Origin: Streptomyces sp. Tue6028
Lineage (GTDB): Bacteria; Actinomycetota; Actinomycetes; Streptomycetales; Streptomycetaceae
Reading direction: 5' to 3'
Length of the DNA stretch: 64,000 nucleotides
Assembly: GCF_002300165.1 (NCBI RefSeq)
Contig: NZ_MLCE01000005.1
Span: 124,001-188,000 of the forward strand
Part shown: in pieces, positions 26,279-34,424 of the stretch
Layout of the letters: the number at the start of each line of letters is the position of its first letter
How positions within the stretch are numbered: the stretch's first letter is position 1
Notes under the pieces: generated by a model
Seen by the model: only the letters and a program-made list of their open reading frames with translations
What the model was told of the DNA's origin: nothing
Databases searched by the model: none
Translations under genes and position numbers: made by a program

Positions 26279-26458
26279 ATGTCCCCCGATTCCACACCCT
26301 CTGGTTCCGTGCGGTCTGCGGCCGCGTTAAACGAGCAGATCCGCGCCCTGTGGACCCGCGCCGGCGGCTCCCTGTCCGCCCAGGAGCGCGCGGAGTACGA
26401 GCTGCTCGTCGTGCGGTGGGCGGAGGCGATCCGGGGCGAGGTCGTCGAAGCCGCCTGA
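26279..26458 (+). CDS. 59-residue conserved small protein with a TTA codon
   Basis: A small acidic helical protein (ALNEQIRALWTRAGGSLSAQ followed by ERAEYELLVVRWAEAIRGEV) resembling small hypothetical proteins common in Streptomyces. Codon 17 is TTA (26327-26329), decoded only by the bldA tRNA, so translation is probably limited to developmental phases. It is the only in-frame TTA I noticed among the genes of the window. The ATG is 7 nt after TAGGCT (26266-26271), so it is likely leaderless. Function unknown; the helices could mediate protein-protein contact. Confidence 0.78.
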   Translation: MSPDSTPSGSVRSAAALNEQIRALWTRAGGSLSAQERAEYELLVVRWAEAIRGEVVEAA

Positions 26459-26740
26459 CCGGCCCGGGTACAGCCGGCCGCACACCGCCCGCGGAGCCCT
26501 GGACGCGACCGGGGCACTCTCCCGGAGCCCACGCTCCATGAGGCCCTCCGAGGGCCGCCCGCCCGAGGCATCCTCCGAAGACCGCCCGTCCCGACGCCGC
26601 TCGTGGGATCCGGGCAGGCAGCCTCGGCTCACCGTCCCGTCCGGGACCCTGGTGGCCCGGAACCCGGCGGCCCAGCACCCTCTGACCGGCCGATCGGCGC
26701 CGGCCGGACCGCATCCCTCGGGTCGGCAGCCCCGCGCCCG

Positions 26741-27481
26741 TCACCGTCCTCCGGACACCCGGAGCACCGCCCCTGTCGTGTACGACGCCTCGGGGGACAT
26801 CAACCACGCGATGGCGGCGGCGATTTCGTCGGCCTCGCCCACCCGGCGCAGCGGGATCGACGAGGCGGCCCGCTCGGCGCGGCCGGGGTCTCCCATCGTC
26901 GCGTGCATCTCCGTGTCGATCATCCCGGGCGCGACCGCGTTGACGCGGATGCCGTCGGGGCCCAGCTCCTTGGCCAGCCCCGTCGTCAGCGCGTCGACGG
27001 CAGCCTTGGTGGCCGCGTAGTGCACGAACTCTCCGGGGCTGCCCAACGTGGCCGCGGCCGAGGACACGTTGACGATGACACCGCTCCCCCAGGCGGCCAT
27101 CGAGCGGGCGGCGCGGCGCGAACAGAGCAGCGTGCCCAGCAGGTTGACCTCCACCACCCTGCGCAGATCGACGGGGTCGGCGTCCGCGAGTCTGCCCAGC
27201 GGACCGGTCACCCCGGCGTTGTTCACCAGGCCCGTGACCGGGCCGAGCCGCTCCGCAGCCGTCTCGAAGAGCCGGTCCACGTCGTCCGCGTCGGACGTGT
27301 CCACGCGGACGGTCACACAACGCGCTCCGGCCGCGCGAACGGCGGTCGCGGTCCACTCGGCGGCCTCGCCGTCACTGACGTACCCCACCACCACGTCGTG
27401 CCCGTCCGCCGCGAGGCGCCTGCACGTGGCGGCTCCGATCCCCCGACTGCCACCCGTGACGATCGTGACCGGACGTGTCAT
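26741..27481 (-). CDS. short-chain dehydrogenase/reductase
   Basis: A 246-residue classical SDR with the NAD(P) motif TGGSRGIG, NNAG, and the catalytic Tyr-Lys pair in HYAATKAAVDALT. The C terminus (SYTTGAVLRVSGGR) is typical of FabG-like reductases. ATG at 27481 follows GAGGAGG. It is divergent from the SnoaL-like gene. It cannot be assigned to a pathway; it may be a stand-alone ketoreductase. The downstream gap to 26459 (282 nt) holds no recognisable element. Confidence 0.87.
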   Translation of the reverse strand: MTRPVTIVTGGSRGIGAATCRRLAADGHDVVVGYVSDGEAAEWTATAVRAAGARCVTVRVDTSDADDVDRLFETAAERLGPVTGLVNNAGVTGPLGRLADADPVDLRRVVEVNLLGTLLCSRRAARSMAAWGSGVIVNVSSAAATLGSPGEFVHYAATKAAVDALTTGLAKELGPDGIRVNAVAPGMIDTEMHATMGDPGRAERAASSIPLRRVGEADEIAAAIAWLMSPEASYTTGAVLRVSGGR

Positions 27482-27684
27482 AAGAGCCTCCTCGCGCCGG
27501 GAATCGGTCACCTTCGACCGCATGTGGATCACCTACGATCCCAGACGGGCGGACGCCCCTGCCGGGCAGGGAGCGTCCCGGCGCCGGGGCGAGCGGCTCT
27601 CTCCGGCGGGCTCCGGCCCCACCGGCCGCGGCAAGGGGCCACCGCGCGGCCTCGAAGCGGCCACCGAATGTCGCCGCACGCCCC

Positions 27685-27713
27685 TTGGCGTGGCACGCCC
27701 CGTGGCCAACACT
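27685..27713 (+). promoter_or_regulatory. promoter of the SnoaL-like gene
   Basis: TTGGCG (27685-27690), 17 nt, AACACT (27708-27713), with the ATG starting 6 nt later; leaderless-type. Confidence 0.6.
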
Positions 27714-27719
27714 GAGCCG

Positions 27720-28214
27720 ATGACGCAGCGTGTGGAGCTCGCCACCGTGATGGACAGGCTCGCCGTGGACGGACTCGTCACCGAGTACGCCGTGGCCGTG
27801 GACGACGGCGACTGGGAGGCGTACCGAGGGTTGTTCACGGCGGACGGGCGCGCGGACTACCGCTCGGCCGGCGGCATCGAGGGAGACGCCGCGCACATCG
27901 CGGAGTGGCTGGCCCGGAGCATGCAGTTGTTCCCCATGCGCCAGCACCTGATCGTGAACCGCCGGGTTCGGTTCGGGATCCTCGATCAGGACACCGGCGA
28001 CACGGCCCGGGTGCAGGCGGACTACATCAATCCCATGCGGTTCGCGACGCCGGACGGCGCCTCGCCGGGACCGGACGGTGGTTCCACCGCGCCCGATTTC
28101 GTGTGCGGCGGCCGGTACGCCTTCGGTCTGGTGCGTACGGACGACGGCTGGCGGCTGCGGGAGGTGGTCGTCCAGGAGAAGTGGCGGCGCACCCCGGCGC
28201 CGGCGTCCACGTGA
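27720..28214 (+). CDS. SnoaL-like / NTF2-fold protein
   Basis: A 164-residue NTF2-like protein with the SnoaL/ring-hydroxylating-dioxygenase-beta topology: DRLAVDGLVTEYAVAVDDGD, YRGLFTADGRADYR, MQLFPMRQHLIVNRRVRF. It is a small alpha+beta barrel with a hydrophobic pocket, commonly an isomerase or cyclase or simply a binding protein. It is divergent from the SDR gene, a pairing also found in aromatic or polyketide catabolism, but there is no cluster here. Repeats begin within its stop codon. Confidence 0.8.
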   Translation: MTQRVELATVMDRLAVDGLVTEYAVAVDDGDWEAYRGLFTADGRADYRSAGGIEGDAAHIAEWLARSMQLFPMRQHLIVNRRVRFGILDQDTGDTARVQADYINPMRFATPDGASPGPDGGSTAPDFVCGGRYAFGLVRTDDGWRLREVVVQEKWRRTPAPAST

Positions 28215-28342
28215 ACCCCTGAGGTCCACCCGTGGCCTCCCGGGCCCCGGCTCCCACGGGCCGCTGAGCTCCTGACGGCACCGGCGGCCTCCGGAGTCCC
28301 TGACGTCCACCGCGGCTTCCCGAACCCCTGAGGTCACCGCAG
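28213..28342. repeat. tandem repeats of about 29 bp, four imperfect copies
   Basis: Copies at 28213-28242, 28266-28293, 28294-28322 and a partial 28323-28342, each close to CCCTGANGTCCACCGCGGC; one copy carries 23 nt of unrelated sequence before it. The first copy begins inside the TGA of the SnoaL-like gene. The array lies upstream of lnt. Confidence 0.75.
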
Positions 28343-28425
28343 GAACGCGCCCCGTCCGAGGCCCTCTGTCGGAGATCGCCGAGGGCGCGCACACTGGAAG
28401 GACCACCTGGGGAGGGAGGCGCTGT

Positions 28426-30021
28426 ATGCAGAGGCCGGACGGTCGGCCCGGTCGGCTCGGGCTGTGGCTCGGCTCTCCATGGCGGCGCGGGGTCCTCGCC
28501 GCACTGGCGGGCGCCCTGCCCGTGTTCGCCTTCCCCACACCGTCCTGGTGGTGGTTCGCATACGTCGCCCTGGTGCCCTGGATCCTGCTGGTCCGCTCGG
28601 CACCGACCGGAAAACGGGCCGCGTACGACGGCTGGCTCGGTGGGCTCGGCTTCATGCTGGCCGTGCATCACTGGTTGCTGCCCAGCCTGCACGTGTTCAC
28701 GGTGCTGATAGCGGCGCTGCTCGGGCTCTTGTGGGCCCCCTGGGGCTGGCTCGTGCGGCGGTTCCTGGCGGGGGCACCCTCCGCGGGCCATGTCGCCGCC
28801 GCGCTGATCGTGCTGCCCTCGGGCTGGCTGATGGTCGAACTCGCCCGCTCCTGGCAGGGATTGGGCGGCCCATGGGGTCTGCTCGGGTCGAGCCAGTGGG
28901 AAGTGGCGCCCGCGCTGCGGCTCGCCTCGGTCGGCGGTGTGTGGCTGCTCAGCTTCCTGGTGGTGGCGGTCAACGTCGCCGTCGCCGTCCTGATCGCGGT
29001 GCGCCGGTCCCGTGTGCCCGCCGTGGCCGGGCTGGTGGCGACCGCGGCCGTGACGTCGGCGGCGTGGGTGTGGTCACCGCGCCCGGACGTCGACGGCCGG
29101 GTCAGGATCGCCGTCGTGCAGCCGGGCGTCGTGGACGGCATCGGGAGCGGAACCGCGCGGTTCGCGCGCGAGGAGGCCCTCACCCGCACGCTCGCCGGGA
29201 AGGACGTCGACCTCGTCGTATGGGGCGAGAGCAGCGTGGGCTTCGACCTGGCGGACCGTCCCGACCTCGCGGACCGGATCGCCGCGCTGTCCCGGCTGAC
29301 GGGCGCCGACATCCTGGTCAACGTCGACGCCCGTCGTTCCGACCGTCCGGGCATCTACAAGAGCTCGGTCCTGGTGGGCCCGCAGGGTCCGACCGGTGAC
29401 CGCTACGACAAGATGCGGCTCGTCCCCTTCGGCGAGTACGTGCCCGCGCGTTCCCTGCTCGGCTGGGCGACCTCGGTGGGCAAGGCGGCGGGCGAGGACC
29501 GCCGGCGCGGCAGCGAGCAGGTGGTGATGAACGTGGGGCACGGGCTGCGCGTCGGCCCGATGGTCTGCTTCGAGTCCGCGTTCCCCGACATGAGCCGGCA
29601 CCTCGCCCAGGACGGCGCCGGGGTACTCCTCGCACAGTCGTCGACGTCGACCTTCCAGCACAGCTGGGCGCCCGAGCAGCATGCCTCGCTCGCCGCGCTG
29701 CGGGCCGCCGAGACGGGACGCCCGATGGTGCACGCGACCCTGACCGGCGTCTCAGCGGTCTACGGGCCGAGCGGCGAGCGCATCGGCTCCTGGCTCGGCA
29801 CGGGTTCGCACGCGGCGACGGTGTACGAGGTCCCGCTGGCCCGCGGGGTCACGCCGTACGTCCGGTTCGGCGACTGGCCGGTGTACGCGGCCCTGCTGGT
29901 GCTGGCGGCGCTGTGCGCGACGGAGGGCGTCCGCGCGCTCAGGCTGCGGCGGTCCGTTCCTCGACCTCACGTACCACCCGCTCGCACAGTTCGTGGGTGG
30001 CCAGCGCGTCACGGGCGCTGA
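28426..30021 (+). CDS. lnt: apolipoprotein N-acyltransferase
   Basis: A 531-residue enzyme adding the third acyl chain to the N-terminal Cys of lipoproteins. Six to seven membrane segments occupy the N-terminal half. The nitrilase-fold half has E268 (WGESS), K329 (YDKMRLVPFGEYVP) and C381 (VCFESAFP), the complete catalytic triad. The C-terminal tail after the last membrane helix is Arg/Pro-rich. ATG at 28426 follows GGGGAGGGAGG. It overlaps the convergent Gfo/Idh gene by 83 nt. Actinobacteria often have two Lnt-like proteins, so this may be one of a pair. Confidence 0.92.
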   Translation: MQRPDGRPGRLGLWLGSPWRRGVLAALAGALPVFAFPTPSWWWFAYVALVPWILLVRSAPTGKRAAYDGWLGGLGFMLAVHHWLLPSLHVFTVLIAALLGLLWAPWGWLVRRFLAGAPSAGHVAAALIVLPSGWLMVELARSWQGLGGPWGLLGSSQWEVAPALRLASVGGVWLLSFLVVAVNVAVAVLIAVRRSRVPAVAGLVATAAVTSAAWVWSPRPDVDGRVRIAVVQPGVVDGIGSGTARFAREEALTRTLAGKDVDLVVWGESSVGFDLADRPDLADRIAALSRLTGADILVNVDARRSDRPGIYKSSVLVGPQGPTGDRYDKMRLVPFGEYVPARSLLGWATSVGKAAGEDRRRGSEQVVMNVGHGLRVGPMVCFESAFPDMSRHLAQDGAGVLLAQSSTSTFQHSWAPEQHASLAALRAAETGRPMVHATLTGVSAVYGPSGERIGSWLGTGSHAATVYEVPLARGVTPYVRFGDWPVYAALLVLAALCATEGVRALRLRRSVPRPHVPPARTVRGWPARHGR

Positions 30022-30850
30022 GCACCTTGCCCGCGCGTACGGCGTCGAGGAAGGCGAGGACCACCTGCTCGATGCCGCGCTGCCGGGCCACGGGGACCCA
30101 GTCCCCGCGCCGCCGCACGGTGGGCTGGCCCTTGTGGTCGACCACCTCGGCGAGGTTGACCACCTGACGCTTGGTGTCCTGGCCCGAGACCTCGAGGATC
30201 TCCTCGTTCGATCCGCTGAGGCGGTTCATCACGCCCAGGGCGGTGAATCCGTCGCCGGCGAGTTGCAGCACGACGTGGTGCAGCAGTCCGTCCGCGACCC
30301 GGGCCCGCACGGTGACGTCGTCGACCGGCCCCGGCGCCAGGAACCGCAGGGTGTCCACGACGTGGATGAAGTCGTCGAGGACCATCGTGCGCGGCTCCTC
30401 GGGCAGTCCTATGCGGTTCTTCTGCATCAGGATCAGCTCCCGCGGGTGGTCGGCGCACTGCGCGTACCCGGGTGCGTAGCGCCGGTTGAAGCCGACGGCG
30501 AGGCTGACGTTCCGCTCCTCCGCCAGCCGGACCAGCCGCTCCGAGTCGGCGAGCCGGTACGCGAGGGGCTTGTCGACGTACGTCGGTACGCCGGCCTCCA
30601 GGAGTCGCGTGACGATCTCCGGGTGCGCGACGGTGGCCGCGTGCACGAACGCCGCGTCGAGGCCCTGTGCCAGCAGGTCCGCCAGGTCGGTGTGGCGCTG
30701 CTTCTGCGGCAGGTGCAGGCCGTCGGCCACCCGGTGGAGCGTCTCGGGCGTGCGCGTGTGCAGGTGCAGTTCGATCCCCGGCTGCGCTCCGAGCACCGGC
30801 AGGTAGGCCTTCTGCGCGATGTCGCCGAGTCCGATGCAGCCGACCTTCAC
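29939..30850 (-). CDS. Gfo/Idh/MocA family oxidoreductase (second)
   Basis: A 303-residue dehydrogenase-fold protein: Rossmann motif VGCIGLGDIAQKAYLPVLGA, then VPTYVDKPLAYRLADSERLV where the usual EKP is VDKP. It has the MocA-type C-terminal domain (NLAEVVDHKGQPTVRRRGDW). It is only distantly similar to the 23.6-kb paralogue. GTG at 30850 follows GGAGAGCTCA. It begins 17 nt after the stop of the FAD monooxygenase gene on the same strand, so the two form an operon. Its 3' end overlaps lnt by 83 nt. Confidence 0.85.
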   Translation of the reverse strand: MKVGCIGLGDIAQKAYLPVLGAQPGIELHLHTRTPETLHRVADGLHLPQKQRHTDLADLLAQGLDAAFVHAATVAHPEIVTRLLEAGVPTYVDKPLAYRLADSERLVRLAEERNVSLAVGFNRRYAPGYAQCADHPRELILMQKNRIGLPEEPRTMVLDDFIHVVDTLRFLAPGPVDDVTVRARVADGLLHHVVLQLAGDGFTALGVMNRLSGSNEEILEVSGQDTKRQVVNLAEVVDHKGQPTVRRRGDWVPVARQRGIEQVVLAFLDAVRAGKVLSARDALATHELCERVVREVEERTAAA

Positions 30851-30866
30851 TGAGCTCTCCTCGCGT

Positions 30867-32213
30867 TCAGGTGCCGGCTCCGGTGACCGGCTCGGGCCCG
30901 GCCGGACGGATGGCCGGCGCGGCCTCGACGGAAGCATACGGCGGCTGCGGCGGTCGCCAGTCGGCGATGCCGTCGAAGCCCCGCAGCAGGAGCGCGGGCC
31001 CGGCCTTGGACAGCGCGGCGAGACCCGCGTTGCGTACGGCGATGCCGGCGCGGCTGGTCATCATGTCGATCCGTGCCACCTGGACGGCCTTGCGGGCGAT
31101 GGCGGCGGTGCGCGGCGCCCGGACCGCGGAGTACGCGGCGAGGTCGACGGCGTCCGGGCGGGCGTGATGGGCGAGGACGATCGCGTCCTCGATGGCCTGG
31201 TTGCCGCCCTGCCCGAGGGTCGGCGGCATCGCGTGCGCGGCGTCGCCGAGGAGGACCGTCCGGCCGCGGTGGAAGGCCGGCAGCGGTTCGGCGATGTGGT
31301 GGACGTCGTGACGCAGCACGTGCGCGGGATCGGCGGCGGCGATCAGGGCGGGGATCGGGTGGTGCCAGTCGCCGAACCGGCGCAGGAGTTCCTGCCTCTC
31401 GTCGTCGGCGGCGCGCTGCCCGGCGGGGGCGAGAGCGGCGCCGTACGCGTAGATCCTGCCGTCCTTGAGCGGTTGGGTGCCCCAGATGCGGCCCCTCCCC
31501 CAGGTCTCGTGGGCGTCGAAGGCCTGGCGCGGTGCCGGGCTCACGATCCGCCAGGTGGTGAAGCCTGAGTAGACGGGACCGGGATGCGCGGGGAAGAGCA
31601 CCTGCCGCACACCGGAGTGGATGCCGTCGGCGCCGACGACCAGTTCGGCCTCCAGGCCGCCGTCCGCGCCGGCGACCAGGGCGGGGCGTGCGGTGTCGCC
31701 CGGGTCGGCGAGCCTCGCCTCGGCAGCCGTCCGGACGGTGCCCTCGGGGAGCCGGGCGACGAGCCGTGCGACGAGTTCGGCGCGGTGCACGACCACGAGT
31801 GGGCCGCCGAAGCGCTCGGCGAGGGCGGAGGCGCTGGTGCGGGACACCCAGCGCCCTTGCGGGGTGCGCATTCCGCCGTCGCCCTGCCAGGCGGCGAGTC
31901 CCCTGATCTCGTCCCCCATGCCGATCACGTCGAGCGCGCGAAGCGCGTTGGGTGCCAGGGAGATGCCCGCGCCGACCGGCGTGAGCGAGCGGGAGCGCTC
32001 CAGGACGGTGACCTGCCAGCCGCGCAGGCGCAGGGCCACGGCCGCGGTGAGGCCGCCGATGCCGCCTCCGACGACGACGGCGCGGGGCAGGCCGAGCGGT
32101 TCCGCCGTGGCGGCCCTTGTGGCGGCCCGGGCGTCGGTGGACCGCGCCACGGTTCGTGCCGCTTCCGTTCCCGCCGACACCGGCCGAGCCGGAACCTCGG
32201 GCACCTCGGGCAT
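30867..32213 (-). CDS. FAD-dependent monooxygenase
   Basis: A 448-residue class A flavin monooxygenase (salicylate hydroxylase/TetX-like). It has an Ala-rich N-terminal extension of about 45 residues. GGGIGGLTAAVALRLRGW is the ADP-binding Rossmann motif, GADGIHSGVRQ the middle DG motif, and LGDAAHAMPPTLGQGGNQAI the GD motif with the family's conserved Pro-rich turn. The substrate is unknown. ATG at 32213 follows CAGGAGGAG. It is the first gene of an operon with the Gfo/Idh gene and divergent from a TetR gene that probably represses it. Confidence 0.9.
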   Translation of the reverse strand: MPEVPEVPARPVSAGTEAARTVARSTDARAATRAATAEPLGLPRAVVVGGGIGGLTAAVALRLRGWQVTVLERSRSLTPVGAGISLAPNALRALDVIGMGDEIRGLAAWQGDGGMRTPQGRWVSRTSASALAERFGGPLVVVHRAELVARLVARLPEGTVRTAAEARLADPGDTARPALVAGADGGLEAELVVGADGIHSGVRQVLFPAHPGPVYSGFTTWRIVSPAPRQAFDAHETWGRGRIWGTQPLKDGRIYAYGAALAPAGQRAADDERQELLRRFGDWHHPIPALIAAADPAHVLRHDVHHIAEPLPAFHRGRTVLLGDAAHAMPPTLGQGGNQAIEDAIVLAHHARPDAVDLAAYSAVRAPRTAAIARKAVQVARIDMMTSRAGIAVRNAGLAALSKAGPALLLRGFDGIADWRPPQPPYASVEAAPAIRPAGPEPVTGAGT

Positions 32214-32271
32214 GGCTCCTCCTGGCCCTCAGGGGTCACCACCCGACTGCGATGACCGCGTACACCAGGCC

Positions 32272-32332
32272 ACTACACCTGTAGTTAGCCGACGTCTCGA
32301 CCGTACTACAGATGTAGTGATCCCGATAGGTT
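32272..32332. promoter_or_regulatory. two TetR operators and tetR promoter
   Basis: Palindromes ACTACA-CC-TGTAGT (32272-32285) and ACTACA-GA-TGTAGT (32305-32318) have centres 33 bp apart. TAGGTT (32327-32332) sits 6 nt before the tetR ATG. The second palindrome covers the tetR -35 region, and both lie in the monooxygenase promoter. Confidence 0.78.
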
Positions 32333-32338
32333 GGTCCC

Positions 32339-32929
32339 ATGCCCGTACGCAACACCGGCGCCGGTCGCGCCGAACTGATCGCCGACACCGCGCTGGGCCT
32401 GCTCGCCGAGCGCGGGATGCGCGGTCTGACCCACCGAGCGGTCGACGAGGCCGCCGGGCTCCCCCAGGGCTCGACCTCGAACCAGGCACGCACCCGGCTG
32501 GCCCTGCTGGAGGCCGCCGTACGGCGGCTCGCCGAGCGTGAGGCGCAGGTGCTCACGCCCGACGAGATGCCGGACCCGCGCGGCGGGCCCGATGCCCTGG
32601 CCGACGGACTCGCTCTGGCCCTGCACCGCTATCTGACCCGCCATCGTCACCTGCTCGTCGCCCGCTACGAGCTGGCGCTGGAGGCAACCCGGCGCCCCGA
32701 GCTGCGGGAGTTCTTCGACGCGGCGGGGCGGCGCTTCCGGGATCCGCTGACCGCGCTGGTCACGGCCGCCGGGTCGAGCGCCCCGGACCGGCATGTGCTG
32801 TCCCTGGTCGCCTGGTGCGACGGGATGATGTTCTCGTGCGTGGCCGGCTCGTTCCACGACGCGGTGCCGGGGATCGAGGAGCTGCGGGCGAGCTTCCGCG
32901 AGCTGTTGAGGGGAATGCTGGCACCCTGA
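32339..32929 (+). CDS. TetR family transcriptional regulator
   Basis: A 196-residue TetR repressor with the N-terminal HTH (AELIADTALGLLAERGMRG, LTHRAVDEAAGLPQGSTSNQ) and an all-helical ligand-binding core (WCDGMMFSCVAGSFHDAVPG). It is probably leaderless. It is divergent from the FAD monooxygenase/Gfo operon and is its likely repressor, with the two ACTACA-TGTAGT sites as targets. The ligand is presumably the monooxygenase substrate. Confidence 0.9.
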   Translation: MPVRNTGAGRAELIADTALGLLAERGMRGLTHRAVDEAAGLPQGSTSNQARTRLALLEAAVRRLAEREAQVLTPDEMPDPRGGPDALADGLALALHRYLTRHRHLLVARYELALEATRRPELREFFDAAGRRFRDPLTALVTAAGSSAPDRHVLSLVAWCDGMMFSCVAGSFHDAVPGIEELRASFRELLRGMLAP

Positions 32930-33071
32930 TCCCGGGCCGCCCGGCGAACCGTGCGCGGGCGGTCGGTTTTCCGGCGTCCGCGCCCATCGGAGGAACGGAA
33001 GGCTCACCCATGTGGGGCAACCTGCGCTTGTCCGCTCCCCAAATCCGCCGGGACACAGCAGAGTTGCGCGA

Positions 33072-33533
33072 GTGCATCGAACGACGACCACCGCAACGCT
33101 CCTGGTCGCCGCGGCTGTCACCGCCCTCTCGGGCTGTGTGACGGTCCAGCGGCCGCCCTCCCCAGGCCCGCCGCCCGCGCCGCCCCGGCCCGCCGCGCCG
33201 CGTCCGGACGGAAAGGGCGAACCGCAGATCGTGCAGGCACCCGCGAAGGAGGCGCTGGAGCTCATCGGGCCGTCCCGGAAGCCTTCGAAGCGTGCCCCGG
33301 CACCGCACCGGACCACTCCCCCGCCGGCCGCCACGACACCGGCGGCTCCGCCGCACCGCGACCGGCCGGCCCCGCGGCCCGCGCCGCACCGGTCCGACAC
33401 GCACCCCGTCGAGCCGTCCGTCCCGACCGGCCTGCCACGAGGCTCGGACGTGTGCGCCCTGGGCAGGAAGTACGGCGGCTGGAAGGCGGACAGCCCGGAG
33501 GCGATCATCTGCAAGAAGGCGTACGGCCCCTGA
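33072..33533 (+). CDS. Pro-rich lipoprotein
   Basis: A 153-residue putative lipoprotein. The signal ends with the lipobox ALSGC near residue 22; a long Pro/Ala/Arg-rich spacer (PPSPGPPPAPPRPAAPRPDG) follows, and a short C-terminal module (SDVCALGRKYGGWKADSPE, ending ICKKAYGP) has two Cys. That module resembles ones found in several Streptomyces cell-wall proteins. GTG at 33072 places the signal at the N terminus; no strong Shine-Dalgarno. A hairpin follows at 33549. Unknown function. Confidence 0.72.
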   Translation: MHRTTTTATLLVAAAVTALSGCVTVQRPPSPGPPPAPPRPAAPRPDGKGEPQIVQAPAKEALELIGPSRKPSKRAPAPHRTTPPPAATTPAAPPHRDRPAPRPAPHRSDTHPVEPSVPTGLPRGSDVCALGRKYGGWKADSPEAIICKKAYGP

Positions 33534-33548
33534 GGGATTCCGGTCGGT

Positions 33549-33576
33549 GCCGTGCCCGTCCCGAGGCGGGCACGGC
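33549..33576. terminator. terminator of the lipoprotein gene
   Basis: GCCGTGCCCG (33549-33558) pairs perfectly with CGGGCACGGC (33567-33576); loop of 8 nt. It lies between convergent genes. Confidence 0.8.
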
Positions 33577-33659
33577 TTCATCGGTCCCCGTGGACAGGCC
33601 GGCCCGGTCGGAGGCCGTGCGCGTCCCCCGGACACACCCGGAGCGGGGTCGGTGCGTTA

Positions 33660-34217
33660 CTAGGGGCATCTTCTCGGCGGTCCCAGCGTCTCGCCTCCCG
33701 GACCGCCGAGACGGTCGGGGAGGCTGTCCCCGTCCGGGATCCCGTCGTGGGCGAGTCTCGTCTCCAGGCGGGCGATCGCCGCGCGGATCCCGTCGCCGTA
33801 GCTGTCGTCGCCGAGGGCGCCGACCGCGCCGCGTGCTCTGCGCAGGTGGCTGCGCGCGACCTCGCCGTGACCGAGTTTCACATAGTCGGCGGCGAGGTTC
33901 AGGTGGAGGGACGGGTAGAAGGCGCGGACAGCGAGCGAGTGGTGATGCTCCGCGAGGCGCCCGTCGCTCAGTTCCTCGGCCGCCGACAACGCGCGCAGGT
34001 CCCAGGCGAGTTCGTCCGAGGGGTCGTCCTGGGTGTCGGCCATGTAGTGCGCCAGCGTGCAGCGGTGCAGCGGGTCGCCGTCCTCGCCGATCTCCGCCCA
34101 CAGGTCCAGGAAGCGGCCCCGAGCCTCCTCGCGGTCCCCGCCGTGGTGCAGCATGACGACCTGTCCGATCCGGGTCATCATGGCGTCCGGCGCCGCCTGC
34201 TCCTGTTGCTCCGCCAC
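33660..34217 (-). CDS. TPR-like hypothetical protein
   Basis: A 185-residue soluble helical protein. Segments such as ARGRFLDLWAEIGEDGDPLHR, LAHYMADTQDDPSDELAWDL and LHLNLAADYVKLGHGEVAR look like tetratricopeptide helices, so it may be a binding or regulatory scaffold. GTG at 34217 was chosen because GGAGG lies shortly upstream; an earlier in-frame start (34265) would add 16 residues. It has no transmembrane segment. Not assigned to a named family. Confidence 0.7.
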   Translation of the reverse strand: MAEQQEQAAPDAMMTRIGQVVMLHHGGDREEARGRFLDLWAEIGEDGDPLHRCTLAHYMADTQDDPSDELAWDLRALSAAEELSDGRLAEHHHSLAVRAFYPSLHLNLAADYVKLGHGEVARSHLRRARGAVGALGDDSYGDGIRAAIARLETRLAHDGIPDGDSLPDRLGGPGGETLGPPRRCP

Positions 34218-34355
34218 CGCGTCCTCCAGGCTCGTCGCTGTCCCTACGACGCTAGCCGGAGCCACTGTCGATCGGGCTCAGGCGCCCCCGTACGCCGCTG
34301 GGCCAGGCCGGTGACGGGCTGGGATGCGGACCCCCGGACGAGGCCGTCGGAGGAC

Positions 34356-34399
34356 GGCGACGACCGACCCCGGTCACGGCGACGGCCGACCCCGGTCCG
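34356..34399. repeat. 22-bp tandem repeat, two copies
   Basis: Two 22-bp copies (34356-34377, 34378-34399) with three differences, core GGCGACGNCCGACCCCGGTC, in the gap between the TPR-like gene and ung. Confidence 0.7.
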
Positions 34400-34424
34400 G
34401 AGGGGGCCGGCCGCAGGTCCCCCG

